Of a stretch of 64,000 nt of DNA, positions 1 through 8,859 are shown piece by piece. The notes beneath the pieces were generated by a model, which was not told the DNA's origin, ran no database searches, and was given only the letters and a program-made list of their open reading frames with translations. Source of the stretch: Oerskovia turbata (GTDB lineage: Bacteria; Actinomycetota; Actinomycetes; Actinomycetales; Cellulomonadaceae); NCBI RefSeq assembly GCF_000718325.1, contig NZ_JOFV01000018.1:1-64000 (forward strand), in the 5' to 3' direction. Position 1 is the stretch's first letter; each line of letters starts with the position of its first letter. Made by a program: the position numbers and the translations under genes.

Positions 1-131
1 GCAGTGATCGAACCCGCCAGGACCAAGGGCTCAAGACCCGCACGCGCGGCATACACAGCAGCCGTGTACCCAGCGGGGCCCGAACCCACGATGATGACGT
101 TGCGCGGTGTCGTGGGGGTCTGTTCCGTCAC
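1..131 (-). CDS. trxB: Thioredoxin reductase, N-terminal part (runs off the left edge)
   Basis: The visible 43 residues start at a GTG at 131 with a GAGGAG ribosome site about five bases upstream. They contain the FAD-binding dinucleotide fold [17 protein letters not shown], characteristic of bacterial thioredoxin reductases, flavoproteins that pass electrons from NADPH to thioredoxin in the cytoplasm. The rest of the gene, including the redox-active CxxC, lies outside the window. It is the last gene of the minus-strand cluster with murJ, a conserved arrangement near oriC in Actinobacteria. A related pyridine-nucleotide reductase is possible, but motif plus context favour trxB. Confidence 0.9.
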   Translation of the reverse strand, partial: MTEQTPTTPRNVIIVGSGPAGYTAAVYAARAGLEPLVLAGSIT

Positions 132-216
132 GTGTACTCCTCAGTGGTGGGTGGTGCACCGGGTGCAACGCCGGATGGCGTCGTTCTGTTCCGAGGGCAC
201 CGTCGGCCGGTCGGCC

Positions 217-241
217 TGTGGATAGGTCAGCCTGTGGATGG
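217..241. promoter_or_regulatory. Two DnaA-box-like sequences upstream of trxB
   Basis: TGTGGATAG (217-225) and TGTGGATGG (233-241) lie 16 bases apart in the same orientation. Their complements, CTATCCACA and CCATCCACA, differ by one or two bases from the DnaA box TTATCCACA. They sit in the 156-base gap between the pseudokinase gene and trxB. Binding by DnaA is inference. Confidence 0.35.
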
Positions 242-287
242 TCAGCACACGCGACGGGTCGCGCTCCGGCCGGGCGCAGTCACGGGG

Positions 288-2258
288 TCAGTAGACCGTG
301 ATCTCCTTGAGCTCGACGCGGAACTTGCCCTCGGCGTTCGTCGGGAGCTCGGTGATGAAGAGGACGAACGTGGTGCCCTCCGTCGCGGGATCGAGCTCGA
401 GCTCGACGCTCTGCGAGAAGGCCGCCGATGCGAGGACGTCGCCACCGTTCGGTTCGTCGTCCGTGATGGCGCGGACCTCGACGTGGCCACCCGTGTTGTT
501 GGTGTCGAGGACGATGCGCTGGACGGTCGCCTCGTCGGCAAGAGTGAAGGTGTAGCCCGTCCTCGACTTGTTGCCGCCGAAGGCCGCCGAGTTGTACGAG
601 TACGTGTACCAGAACGTTGCAGGGTCGCCGTCGACGGCGAAGGGCACGGCCTCGGGCTTCTCACCGACGTCGTTCGGGTCCGTGACGTCCGGGTCCAGCA
701 GGCCGCCTTCGGCGATGGCGAGCGGCTCGGTGTTCACCGGCACGTCGTCGTCGTCCGGTGTCTCGCCGGGCGTCTGGGCGCCGCTCGCCCCTGATCCCCC
801 CTGATCCGAGCCCGGGGTCACGACGGCGTCGAACGCGCCCAGCCCTGACTTCACTCCCCAGATCACCGCGACGACGACCAGGAGGAGCACGATCGGCATG
901 ATGATCCAGGTGGTCTTGACACTGGTCTTCTTCGCGCTCGTGGTCGCGAAGGGCCCTGTCCGTGGCTCTGCGGCAGCGGTCTCGGCCGGTGCGTGCCCAG
1001 CCGGTGCCTGCGAAGCCGGCGCGTGCGTGGCCACCCCGACCGGGGCTGACGGTACGGGAGGGGGCGGTGGCGCGGTGGGGTAGGTACCCGTCGCGGGTGC
1101 CGTCGGAGCGGCCTGGTAGGTGGCGGGCACGTCGGCGTAGGTGGGCGCGGGGTAGCTGGCCCCGTCGGGGAGGGACGAGGACCCTGCGAGAGGCACGCGG
1201 TGGATACGCCCGGTCGCGGGCCGGTGGAAGGGGACCGCGGGCGGCGGAGTCCCCGGAGGAGTCGAGAGGGGGACGTCGAAAGCGCTCCGGATCGACTGTC
1301 TGCTCACGCGGTTCGCGGGGGGCGGGGCAGCGGGCTGGACGAACGCCGGCAGTGCCGCGACCACGGACAGCGCGCCCCACGGCTCGAGTGCGCTCACGAG
1401 GTCGGCCGGGGACGAGGGGGGAGCGCCGAGGCTGTCGAACTCCTGCGTGTCGTCGCTGGTCGTCGCGCGATCTGCACCCACCCGAGCACGTGCGGTCTCT
1501 GCGTCGGCGAAGACCTTGGTGCACAGCTCCGACAGGTCGGCGGGAGCCCCGGGGACGAGGGCCGACAGCGGGAGCACCCCCGCTGCGTCGCGCTGCGCGG
1601 GCAGGGGGTGGACGGAGTCGGGACTGATCCACGGGACGTCGAGGCTGGTCCCCGCCCAACGCGCCGTCATCGCGTAGTAGAGAAGCGCCACCAGCCCCAG
1701 GGTGTCGGTGCGCGACGTCTCGTCGGCGTCGTGCTGGTCCTGGCCGCTGATGCCCGCGTCGAGCCCGAGACCCGTCACGACGACCCGGTCCCCGTCGACC
1801 CGCAGGGCCTCGGGACGCAGCGCCAGGTGGTGGACGCCGCGTCGTCGGGCGACCTCGAGCGCGGACGCGGCCTCGCCGACGATCGCACGCGCCTGCTGGG
1901 CGTCGACGATCCCGCCCGCCACGACCTCGGACAGCGTGATCCCGGTGAACGGTTCCGTGATGACGTAGGCGAGGCCGTCGTCCGTCCCGACGTCGAGGAC
2001 CCGGGTCAGTCGGGGGTCGGTGACGAGCGCGGCGCGTCGCGCCGAGTCGATCGCCTCCGCGACGTGCTCCCCGGCGAGCAAGGAGACCCGCACGGGACGG
2101 TTCAGGATCGAGTCGTGCGCGGACCAGGCGGTGACGTCGACCAGGTCGCTCGCCAGCCGTTCGGCCAGCAGGTAGCGCCCCACCAGTGTCGTGCCGGGTC
2201 CTGCTGCGGTCACCTGCCCACCTCGAACTTCCTTGCCGCTGACATCTTCCCCCCACAT
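288..2258 (-). CDS. Membrane-anchored pseudokinase of the MurJ locus
   Basis: A 656-residue protein. The N-terminal ~280 residues resemble a Ser/Thr kinase fold but lack a clear HRD/DFG catalytic set. A proline-rich linker (about 300-430) follows, then one membrane helix (about 450-470, WIIMPIVLLLVVVAVIWG). The outer C-terminal ~170 residues are β-rich and discoidin-like. In mycobacteria the equivalent intracellular pseudokinase is fused to the C-terminus of MurJ and recruits FhaA when phosphorylated; here it is a separate gene 14 bases downstream of murJ. The start is the ATG at 2258 with GAGGA upstream; a GTG 45 bases further in is also possible. It probably regulates lipid II flipping. Confidence 0.75.
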   Translation of the reverse strand: MWGEDVSGKEVRGGQVTAAGPGTTLVGRYLLAERLASDLVDVTAWSAHDSILNRPVRVSLLAGEHVAEAIDSARRAALVTDPRLTRVLDVGTDDGLAYVITEPFTGITLSEVVAGGIVDAQQARAIVGEAASALEVARRRGVHHLALRPEALRVDGDRVVVTGLGLDAGISGQDQHDADETSRTDTLGLVALLYYAMTARWAGTSLDVPWISPDSVHPLPAQRDAAGVLPLSALVPGAPADLSELCTKVFADAETARARVGADRATTSDDTQEFDSLGAPPSSPADLVSALEPWGALSVVAALPAFVQPAAPPPANRVSRQSIRSAFDVPLSTPPGTPPPAVPFHRPATGRIHRVPLAGSSSLPDGASYPAPTYADVPATYQAAPTAPATGTYPTAPPPPPVPSAPVGVATHAPASQAPAGHAPAETAAAEPRTGPFATTSAKKTSVKTTWIIMPIVLLLVVVAVIWGVKSGLGAFDAVVTPGSDQGGSGASGAQTPGETPDDDDVPVNTEPLAIAEGGLLDPDVTDPNDVGEKPEAVPFAVDGDPATFWYTYSYNSAAFGGNKSRTGYTFTLADEATVQRIVLDTNNTGGHVEVRAITDDEPNGGDVLASAAFSQSVELELDPATEGTTFVLFITELPTNAEGKFRVELKEITVY

Positions 2259-2272
2259 GGTACGGGCGTCCT

Positions 2273-4114
2273 CTATCTCGTGGCCGGGCGTCGCCGCCCG
2301 AGCTTGTGGAGCAACGGGTCGGCGAGCTGGTCGAGCTCACGGACCCTCATGACCTTGAGCCCGCCGATGTACACGACGGTCATGATGATCCCGACGACCG
2401 TGGTGACCACGGCGGCACGCAGCCACGAGAGTCCGTACAGGTCGCCGAAGAGCTGGAGGACCCCCCAGCCGGCCGCGGCGCTGATCCCCGCGGCGAGCAC
2501 GGTCTTGACGTGCATCCGCACGATGCGGAACGCGTCGAGCCCGTGCAGCTTGCGCCGAAGGCCGGCGGTCCGCAGGAGGACCGCGACGACGTTCGACAGC
2601 GACATCGCCGCGCCGACCCCGACGACCCACCACACGGGGTCGAGAGTGCGCGTCGCGAGCCAGGCGATCCCCACGAGGGCGAGCGTCGCCGGGACCTGGA
2701 TCCAGAAGACCGTCTTCCCGTCCTCGTACGCGTAGTAGACCCACTTCATGAGAACCATGCCGCCGAGGGGGACCAGGCCGAACGCCATGGCGACGAGGAT
2801 CTGGCTGACCGCCACCGCGCTCGCCGGCGTCACGTTGATGAGCAGGAGCTTGGTGATCGGCAGCGCCAGGATCGCGAACACGGCCGTGGCGAACACCGTG
2901 AAGACGCCCACGGTCCGTACACCGCGCGACAGGTCGTGCCGGACCCGCGCGAAGTCCCCGGCGCCGGCCGCGGCACTCATGCCGGTGAACAGGGCCGTGG
3001 CGATCGACACCGTGACGAGCGAGTGCGGGAGCAGGTAGATCATGAGCGCCTGCGTGTACGCGGCGTTGCCGGCGACGGCAAAGGCCTCGGGGGCGCCCGT
3101 GACGACGCCGGTCACGACACCGTTCGCGACGGGGTCGCCGGCGTAGGTGCCGAAGGCCTGCTGGAGTGCGGCGGCGGGCGCGCTCGAGGCGAACTGCGTC
3201 GTGAACAGGACGCCGACCTGCTCCAGGATGACCGCGCCGAACGTCCAGATCGCGACCTGTCCTGCCGAGCGCAGCCCGATCCCGCGCATCCCGAGGCGGA
3301 AGTGCCATCGGAACCCGGCGCGCCACAGGGGCAGGATCAGGACGAGCGCCTGGGCGGCGACACCGAGCGTCGCGGTCCCGGCCAGGACGGCGATCTTGGC
3401 GCCGTCCCACGTCCCGAGGTCGTCGGCAGCGCCCGTCGCGTAGGGCCCGTAGATCGCGATGAACGCACCGAACCCGACGATCGAGACGATGTTGTTGACG
3501 ACCGGGGCCCACATGAACGGGCCGAACTGCCCGCGGGCGTTGAGGACCTGGCCGAGCAGCGTGTACAGACCGTAGAAGAAGAGCTGCGGAGTGCACCAGA
3601 ACGCGAACGCGACGGCGAGAGAGAACTGCGCGGACCCCCACCCGTCGGTGTAGAGGGTGACGATCACCGCGGCGCCCGCCGTGAGGATCAGGCTCAGCCC
3701 GAGGAGCAGGACCCCCGAGAGGGTCAGCAGCTTGTCGAGGCGCTCCTGGGGGTTCTTGGAGCGGTACGCCCGGACGATCTGCGGGACGAGGACAGCGTTG
3801 AGGACGCCCCCTGCGAGGATCGCGAACAGGACGTTCGGGATCTTGTTGGCGACGTCGAACGCGTCCGCGGCCAGCCCGGTGGTCCCGATCGCGGTGACGA
3901 GCAGGACGTTGCGGACGAGCCCCAGGATGCGGGAGACCGCGGTGCCCGACGCCATGAGCGCCGAGCTCCGGCCGAGGCTGCTCTTCGCGGGGGCGGCGGC
4001 GGGCACGGACGCGTCCGGAGCGTCGGAGGTCTCATGGGCCGCGTCGGCGGGCGGCGGGGCGTCCGAGCGGGAACGGCGGGTCCGTGGGACGCCGGCAGGT
4101 CGGGCGTGCTTCAC
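2273..4114 (-). CDS. murJ: Lipid II flippase MurJ (MviN family)
   Basis: A 613-residue polytopic membrane protein (about 14 helices) that flips the peptidoglycan precursor lipid II across the membrane. After a ~50-residue charged cytoplasmic tail it reads SSALMASGTAVSRILGLVRN, the typical MurJ first helix, and FDVANKIPN follows shortly after. I place the start at the GTG at 4114, which overlaps the TGA of the upstream DUF6049 gene as GTGA; the open frame continues far upstream but antisense-like composition there is not coding. The pseudokinase follows 14 bases downstream, so the genes are probably cotranscribed. Confidence 0.93.
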   Translation of the reverse strand: MKHARPAGVPRTRRSRSDAPPPADAAHETSDAPDASVPAAAPAKSSLGRSSALMASGTAVSRILGLVRNVLLVTAIGTTGLAADAFDVANKIPNVLFAILAGGVLNAVLVPQIVRAYRSKNPQERLDKLLTLSGVLLLGLSLILTAGAAVIVTLYTDGWGSAQFSLAVAFAFWCTPQLFFYGLYTLLGQVLNARGQFGPFMWAPVVNNIVSIVGFGAFIAIYGPYATGAADDLGTWDGAKIAVLAGTATLGVAAQALVLILPLWRAGFRWHFRLGMRGIGLRSAGQVAIWTFGAVILEQVGVLFTTQFASSAPAAALQQAFGTYAGDPVANGVVTGVVTGAPEAFAVAGNAAYTQALMIYLLPHSLVTVSIATALFTGMSAAAGAGDFARVRHDLSRGVRTVGVFTVFATAVFAILALPITKLLLINVTPASAVAVSQILVAMAFGLVPLGGMVLMKWVYYAYEDGKTVFWIQVPATLALVGIAWLATRTLDPVWWVVGVGAAMSLSNVVAVLLRTAGLRRKLHGLDAFRIVRMHVKTVLAAGISAAAGWGVLQLFGDLYGLSWLRAAVVTTVVGIIMTVVYIGGLKVMRVRELDQLADPLLHKLGRRRPATR

Positions 4115-6465
4115 CCGTCGTGACCTGTCGAGCGGCCCGACGGCGCCGCGCCGCCCTGAGCTCCCGGGACACCTGTCGCGGGGGTCAGCTCGGCGACGCG
4201 GCGCGGTGACCGGCCCCGGCGGATGGTGCGCCAGATGCCGCCGATCATGAGGAGCGCGACGAGTCCGGCGAAGATCGCGGTCCCGGTGTTCTCCCACTCG
4301 GCGCGGACCTGCACCACGAACTCCGACGGCGGTGAGACGACCGTGCCGACGGGCACGCTGAGGAGCTCGACCGAGACGCTCACGTCGCCGCTGCCGATGG
4401 CCCGGACGGGAACCTTGAAGTCGACCTCGGCCCCGGCGGGAACCGGGCCGGCAGGGAACGAGACGACCTTGAGGAGGGCGTTGTCGGGCCGCAGGGCGAC
4501 CTGGACGGTGACGGGCTGGTCGAGCGTGTTGCGCACCCTGACAGGGAGGTTGCCCGACGTGTTGATCAGCATGACGTCGAGCCCGCGGGGGACGACGGAC
4601 ACCGTCGACCGGATCAGTGCCGCACCCTCGACCGCGGCCTCGACGGCCTCGGTCCGCTCGTCGGGAAGGGACCGGTAGGCGATCGCGGTGGGGACCACCA
4701 GGGCGGGTTCCGCGCCCTGGACGACCGGCGCGGGATCGGTCGCGATCGTCGCGAAGTCGGCGACCTCGGTGCGTGCGCGCTGGAGCTTGTTCATCTCGGC
4801 GGCCGGCAAGGTTCCGTCGGTGACCTCGGCCTCGGCCAGCGGGCTCCTCGCGACGTCCGGCACCGGCGACGCCAGGAGCTCGTCGACGGGTGAGACGTCC
4901 ACCCAGGCCGCCCCGTGCAGGGCTCCGAGGACCGTCGAGAGCGCGGCGTCGTCCGGGTCCCACGAGCGGGGGAGCGCGACGACGAGATGGCGCGACTCGG
5001 TCGGCCGCTCGGAGGCCACGACCGCGAGGTCTGCGAGGAGCCGCTGCGTCCCGTCGGCGGTGGACCGGACCTCGGCGTCGCGCTCGACGCTCGTCGCGTC
5101 GGCGAAGACCTCGGTGAGCGGCTGATCGGCGACCAGGGCCGTCGCAGGGCCCGCGTCGGTCGCGACGGTGGCGAGGCCGGTCGGGGTGTAGTTCACCGAG
5201 CTCTCCGGGGCGAGTCCGTCGCCCTGGACCACCACCAGCGGTGAACCCGACCGGACGCTCGTCCCGACCGTTCGCAGGTCGAGGACCCCGTCGGCCGGGT
5301 ACGTGAGATCGGTCCGCCAGGCCGGGTCGACCGTGGTGCCGTCCGGGAGAGGGGTCGTCGTGGCGGGAAGGGCTGCACCCACCTGCGCGTAGGCGGCGGG
5401 GTCTGGGTCGTAGGGGCGCAGACCGAAGACCGTTCGTCCGGCGGTCCCGTCGCGCAGCAGCATCGCCCACGCGTGGGAGGCGGGCTCTGCGGACCTCTCG
5501 GCAGCTGCGAGGACCGCGGGGTCTATCGCCCAGGCGATGTCCGGGACGTCCGCCGTCGCGGACACGAGTCGACCCAGGCGCCGGTCGGTGCCCAGCTCGT
5601 CGTCCACGGCGCCGACCTCGACGGCCCCGCTGCCCGGGGTCGCGTCGCCCGAGGAGTCGTCGCCCGAGGGGGCCGAGAGCCCCAGGGCGGGGCCGGTCAC
5701 GGGCGCGATCAGGCTGATCCTGACCGGGAGGGGGGCCGGCGACTCTCCCCACAGGAAGAACGTGCGCAGGACGTCGAGGCGTTCGCGGCCGTCCTCGACG
5801 GTGACGGAGAGGGGACGGGGGCCCCAGACCGAGCCGGGTTCGAGGTTGAGGTCGTCGGCCGTGACGGAGAAGGTGACGGTGGTGTCCTCGCCGGGGGCGA
5901 GAGGATCCAGGTTCTCCACCGCCATGCGTCCCGCGACCTGCTGCGACGTGGGGCCCTCGGCCCACGCGTCGAGGGCCGACCGGGTGCTGACGACCCGCCA
6001 GTTGACGCCGAGCGTGGCCCGGGGGGTCTCGAGCGTGTCCTGGGTGCCGTTGTGGATGCGCGCCACGACCGTGAGCGTGTCGCCGGGTACGACCGTGGTC
6101 GGCGACATCGAGACGAGCGTCGTCGAGACCGCGCCCGCCTCGTCGGACGAAGCCGTCGGGTCCGTGTCCGCGGTGAGGCGGTCCGTCCCCAGGGCTGCGG
6201 TCCGCCCGTCACCCGTCGCCCACGGTGCGGTGGGCGTCATGGCAGCTGGCGTCGTGGCAGTGGCGGCCGAGGGCAGGACGGCGAGGCCGAGGACGAGCAG
6301 GGAGGTGAGGAGAGCACGCGTACGCGACCGAGCGGCTCGTCGGGGGCCGGTGGTCGACGACCGGAGGGTGCCGTGGCCCGGGGTGCCCTGGGCCACGAGC
6401 GGGGCGTGCGCTGCTGGGCGGCGCGTCGAGGCGCGGCGTGCGCCACCGGGGAAGTGAAAGCTCAT
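4111..6465 (-). CDS. DUF6049 family secreted, membrane-anchored protein
   Basis: A 784-residue protein with a signal segment near residues 50-75 (RALLTSLLVLGLAVLPSAATA), a long extracytoplasmic region with Ig-like β segments, and a C-terminal membrane helix (about 735-755, FAGLVALLMIGGIWRTIRRG) with a basic cytoplasmic tail. It matches the large protein of unknown function encoded directly upstream of murJ in many actinobacteria (the Rv3909 position in M. tuberculosis). Its ATG overlaps the NUDIX stop (ATGA) and its stop overlaps the murJ start (GTGA), implying translational coupling. A role in cell-envelope assembly is inferred from context only. Confidence 0.8.
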   Translation of the reverse strand: MSFHFPGGARRASTRRPAAHAPLVAQGTPGHGTLRSSTTGPRRAARSRTRALLTSLLVLGLAVLPSAATATTPAAMTPTAPWATGDGRTAALGTDRLTADTDPTASSDEAGAVSTTLVSMSPTTVVPGDTLTVVARIHNGTQDTLETPRATLGVNWRVVSTRSALDAWAEGPTSQQVAGRMAVENLDPLAPGEDTTVTFSVTADDLNLEPGSVWGPRPLSVTVEDGRERLDVLRTFFLWGESPAPLPVRISLIAPVTGPALGLSAPSGDDSSGDATPGSGAVEVGAVDDELGTDRRLGRLVSATADVPDIAWAIDPAVLAAAERSAEPASHAWAMLLRDGTAGRTVFGLRPYDPDPAAYAQVGAALPATTTPLPDGTTVDPAWRTDLTYPADGVLDLRTVGTSVRSGSPLVVVQGDGLAPESSVNYTPTGLATVATDAGPATALVADQPLTEVFADATSVERDAEVRSTADGTQRLLADLAVVASERPTESRHLVVALPRSWDPDDAALSTVLGALHGAAWVDVSPVDELLASPVPDVARSPLAEAEVTDGTLPAAEMNKLQRARTEVADFATIATDPAPVVQGAEPALVVPTAIAYRSLPDERTEAVEAAVEGAALIRSTVSVVPRGLDVMLINTSGNLPVRVRNTLDQPVTVQVALRPDNALLKVVSFPAGPVPAGAEVDFKVPVRAIGSGDVSVSVELLSVPVGTVVSPPSEFVVQVRAEWENTGTAIFAGLVALLMIGGIWRTIRRGRSPRRVAELTPATGVPGAQGGAAPSGRSTGHDG

Positions 6466-7121
6466 GGGTGGTCGGTCGGGTTCCGTGGGTCGTCGGGTGC
6501 CGGCCGGCTGGTACGGACGACGGTGCGAGTCACGGTACCCCGGAAGTGGGCGTTCGTGCGTCGCCCCCGGAGGACGTCGTGGGCGACCGCCGCGAGTCGT
6601 CGCTCGTTGGGGTAGGACAGACGATCGGGCAGCTCGTCGAACGGGATCCAGGCGACGTCCTCGGCCTCGCCGTCGGGGTCGCCCTCGACGGTGAGTCGCC
6701 CGCCGGTCGCCCGGAGCAGGAAGTGGTGGACCACCTTGTGCACCCGGCGGTCCTCACCCGTGAACCAGTAGTCGATGATCCCGAGCGGCTTCTGGACGGA
6801 TCCGGTGATCCCCGTCTCCTCGGCGATCTCCCGGACGGCGGCCTCCTCCGGTGTCTCCTCGCCTTCGAGGTGGCCCTTCGGCAGGCACCACTCGAGTCGG
6901 CCGCCGCGGTTGCGGCGGGCGATGACCGCGGCGCGGAACAGGCCCTCGAACGTGTCGACGACGAGCCCACCTGCGGAGATCTCCTCGACGACGGGGAGTG
7001 GTGGGGGCGGTCCCGGCGAGGGCGGGGGGTCCCGGTGGGTCTCCGGGTCTCTCCGCAGCGCGTGACCACCGGGCGGTGCAGGTACACCGCGATGGTCCGG
7101 AGAGTGCGCTGGGGTGGACAT
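6462..7121 (-). CDS. NUDIX hydrolase
   Basis: A 219-residue protein with a complete NUDIX box at about residues 84-106: GHLEGEETPEEAA followed by VREIAEETGI, giving the GX5EX7REUXEEXGU pattern. NUDIX enzymes hydrolyse nucleoside diphosphates linked to another moiety; the substrate cannot be predicted. This is the first gene of the minus-strand NUDIX-DUF6049-murJ cluster, which is conserved in actinobacteria beside the divergent CCA-adding enzyme gene. The N-terminal ~45 residues are proline-rich, and a shorter start is possible. Confidence 0.88.
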   Translation of the reverse strand: MSTPAHSPDHRGVPAPPGGHALRRDPETHRDPPPSPGPPPPLPVVEEISAGGLVVDTFEGLFRAAVIARRNRGGRLEWCLPKGHLEGEETPEEAAVREIAEETGITGSVQKPLGIIDYWFTGEDRRVHKVVHHFLLRATGGRLTVEGDPDGEAEDVAWIPFDELPDRLSYPNERRLAAVAHDVLRGRRTNAHFRGTVTRTVVRTSRPAPDDPRNPTDHP

Positions 7122-7175
7122 GACCCAACATTACCGAGTGTGGAGTCCGCGCCTGATCTGGCACGCTTGGATGTC

Positions 7176-8723
7176 GTGCCGACTCCTTCCCAGAACTCTC
7201 CCGTCCCCGACCCCGTCGCGCTGCCCGCCGAGGGGTCTCGCGGGGTGCCGACGACGCCCGAACAGCTCGAGCTCCTCCGGCGTGCGCTGGCGGTCCTGAC
7301 CGAGATGGCGCCCGCCGCGATCGAGCTGGGCGAGCTGTTCCGTGCGGCAGGCCACGAGCTGGCCCTCGTCGGCGGCCCGGTCCGGGACGCGTTCCTGGGG
7401 CGGGCGAGCAACGACCTCGACTTCGCCACGTCGGCCGACCCGGACCAGACCCAGGCGCTGCTCGCGGCGTGGGGTGACGCGCACTGGGACATCGGCAAGG
7501 AGTTCGGCACGATCGGGGCCAAGCGCTTCGCGCCGAAGGGGAGCCCGCGGGGCACGGGGGAGCTCGTCGTCGAGGTCACGACGTACCGCACGGACGAGTA
7601 CGACCCGGCGTCGCGCAAGCCGCTCGTCGCGTTCGGCGACACCCTGGTCGGTGACCTGTCGCGGCGTGACTTCACGGTCAACGCCATGGCGGTCCGGGTC
7701 CCGGAGATGCTGTTCGTCGACCCGCACGACGGGCTCGGCGACCTCGCGATCGGTGTCCTGCGTACCCCGATCGCCCCGGAACGCTCGTTCGACGACGACC
7801 CGCTGCGCATGATGCGGGCGGCGCGGTTCGCGGCCCAGCTCGGGTTCGAGGTCGAGCCCGCGACGCGTGCGGCGATCGTCGACATGGCGTCGCGCATCGA
7901 GATCGTCTCGGCCGAGCGGGTCCGGGACGAGCTGACCAAGCTGCTCCTGTCCGCGGACCCGCGCAAGGGGCTCGAGGTCCTCGTCGAGACGGGCCTGGCG
8001 GACCACGTCCTGCCCGAGCTCCCGGCGCTGCGCCTCGAGATCGACGAGCACCACCGGCACAAGGACGTCTACCAGCACTCGCTGACCGTGCTGGAGCAGG
8101 CGATCGCCCAGGAGACCGGGCCCGACGGCGTGGTGCCCGGCCCGGACCTCGTCCTGCGTCTCGCGTCGCTCCTGCACGACATCGGCAAGCCGGCCACGCG
8201 CCGGTTCGAGTCGGGCGGCGGCGTGAGCTTCCACCACCACGAGGTCGTGGGCGCCAAGCTCGCGGCGAAGCGCCTCAAGGAGCTGCGCTACGACAAGGAC
8301 ACCGTGAAGCAGGTGGCCCGGCTCGTCGAGCTGCACCTGCGCTTCCACGGGTACGGCGAGGGGGAGTGGACCGACTCCGCGGTGCGCCGCTACGTGACCG
8401 ATGCGGGGCCGCTCCTGGAGCGCCTCCACCGCCTCACGCGCGCGGACTCGACCACGCGCAACAAGCGCAAGGCGCAGCGCCTGTCCGACGCATACACCGA
8501 CCTCGAGCAGCGCATCGAACGGCTCCGTGGGGAGGAGGAGCTGGCGTCGATCCGCCCCGACCTCGACGGGCAGCAGATCATGGACGTCCTGGGCATCTCG
8601 CCGGGCCCCGAGGTGGGACAGGCCTACAAGTTCCTGCTGGAGCTGCGCCTGGACCGTGGACCGCTCGGCGAGGACGTCGCCCGTGCAGAGCTGCTGGACT
8701 GGTGGGCGTCGCGCGAGGGGTGA
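7176..8723 (+). CDS. cca: CCA-adding tRNA nucleotidyltransferase
   Basis: About 515 residues. The class II nucleotidyltransferase head has LVGGPVRDAFLGR, the metal-binding DLDF of NDLDFATSADP, and RRDFTVNAMAVR. An HD domain follows (LLHDIGKPATR at about residue 332, then SFHHHEVVGAKLA). The enzyme builds or repairs the 3' CCA of tRNAs; the HD part is a phosphohydrolase-type domain. The start is uncertain: the GTG at 7176 gives the usual family N-terminus, and a GTG at 7140 is also in frame; neither has a strong ribosome site. It is divergent from the NUDIX operon. Confidence 0.92.
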   Translation: MPTPSQNSPVPDPVALPAEGSRGVPTTPEQLELLRRALAVLTEMAPAAIELGELFRAAGHELALVGGPVRDAFLGRASNDLDFATSADPDQTQALLAAWGDAHWDIGKEFGTIGAKRFAPKGSPRGTGELVVEVTTYRTDEYDPASRKPLVAFGDTLVGDLSRRDFTVNAMAVRVPEMLFVDPHDGLGDLAIGVLRTPIAPERSFDDDPLRMMRAARFAAQLGFEVEPATRAAIVDMASRIEIVSAERVRDELTKLLLSADPRKGLEVLVETGLADHVLPELPALRLEIDEHHRHKDVYQHSLTVLEQAIAQETGPDGVVPGPDLVLRLASLLHDIGKPATRRFESGGGVSFHHHEVVGAKLAAKRLKELRYDKDTVKQVARLVELHLRFHGYGEGEWTDSAVRRYVTDAGPLLERLHRLTRADSTTRNKRKAQRLSDAYTDLEQRIERLRGEEELASIRPDLDGQQIMDVLGISPGPEVGQAYKFLLELRLDRGPLGEDVARAELLDWWASREG

Positions 8724-8796
8724 CGCCGGACGCCCGGACGCCGGACGCCCGGACGCCGGACGCCCGGACGCCGGACACCCGGACGCCGGACACCCG
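8722..8796 (+). repeat. Five tandem copies of a 15-bp unit at the cca stop codon
   Basis: The unit GACGCCGGACGCCCG occurs five times head to tail (8722, 8737, 8752, 8767, 8782). The last two carry GG>AC-type changes (GACACCCG). The array begins within the cca stop codon and runs into the terminator. The 15-bp period keeps reading frame, so it resembles a minisatellite. Confidence 0.9.
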
Positions 8797-8830
8797 AAGG
8801 GCGGGCACCGATGGGTGCCCGCCCTTCGGG
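8793..8830. terminator. Hairpin terminator between cca and the convergent MFS gene
   Basis: A perfect 17-bp stem (8793-8809 with 8814-8830) has a GATG loop. The arms are CCCGAAGGGCGGGCACC and its complement. It lies between convergent genes and could stop transcription from both sides. There is no U-tract, as is common in high-GC actinobacteria. Confidence 0.85.
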
Positions 8831-8859
8831 CACGGTCCCCTGCGGGACCGGTCGAACCG

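Noticed and set aside
2306..4123. Long plus-strand open frame opposite murJ
   Set aside because: It has the Glu/Asp/Arg-rich composition of a GC-rich shadow frame and no family motif; murJ on the other strand is certain.
6438..7175. Extension of cca upstream to include 240 more residues
   Set aside because: That stretch is antisense to the NUDIX gene; family N-termini begin near residue 20 of the chosen start.
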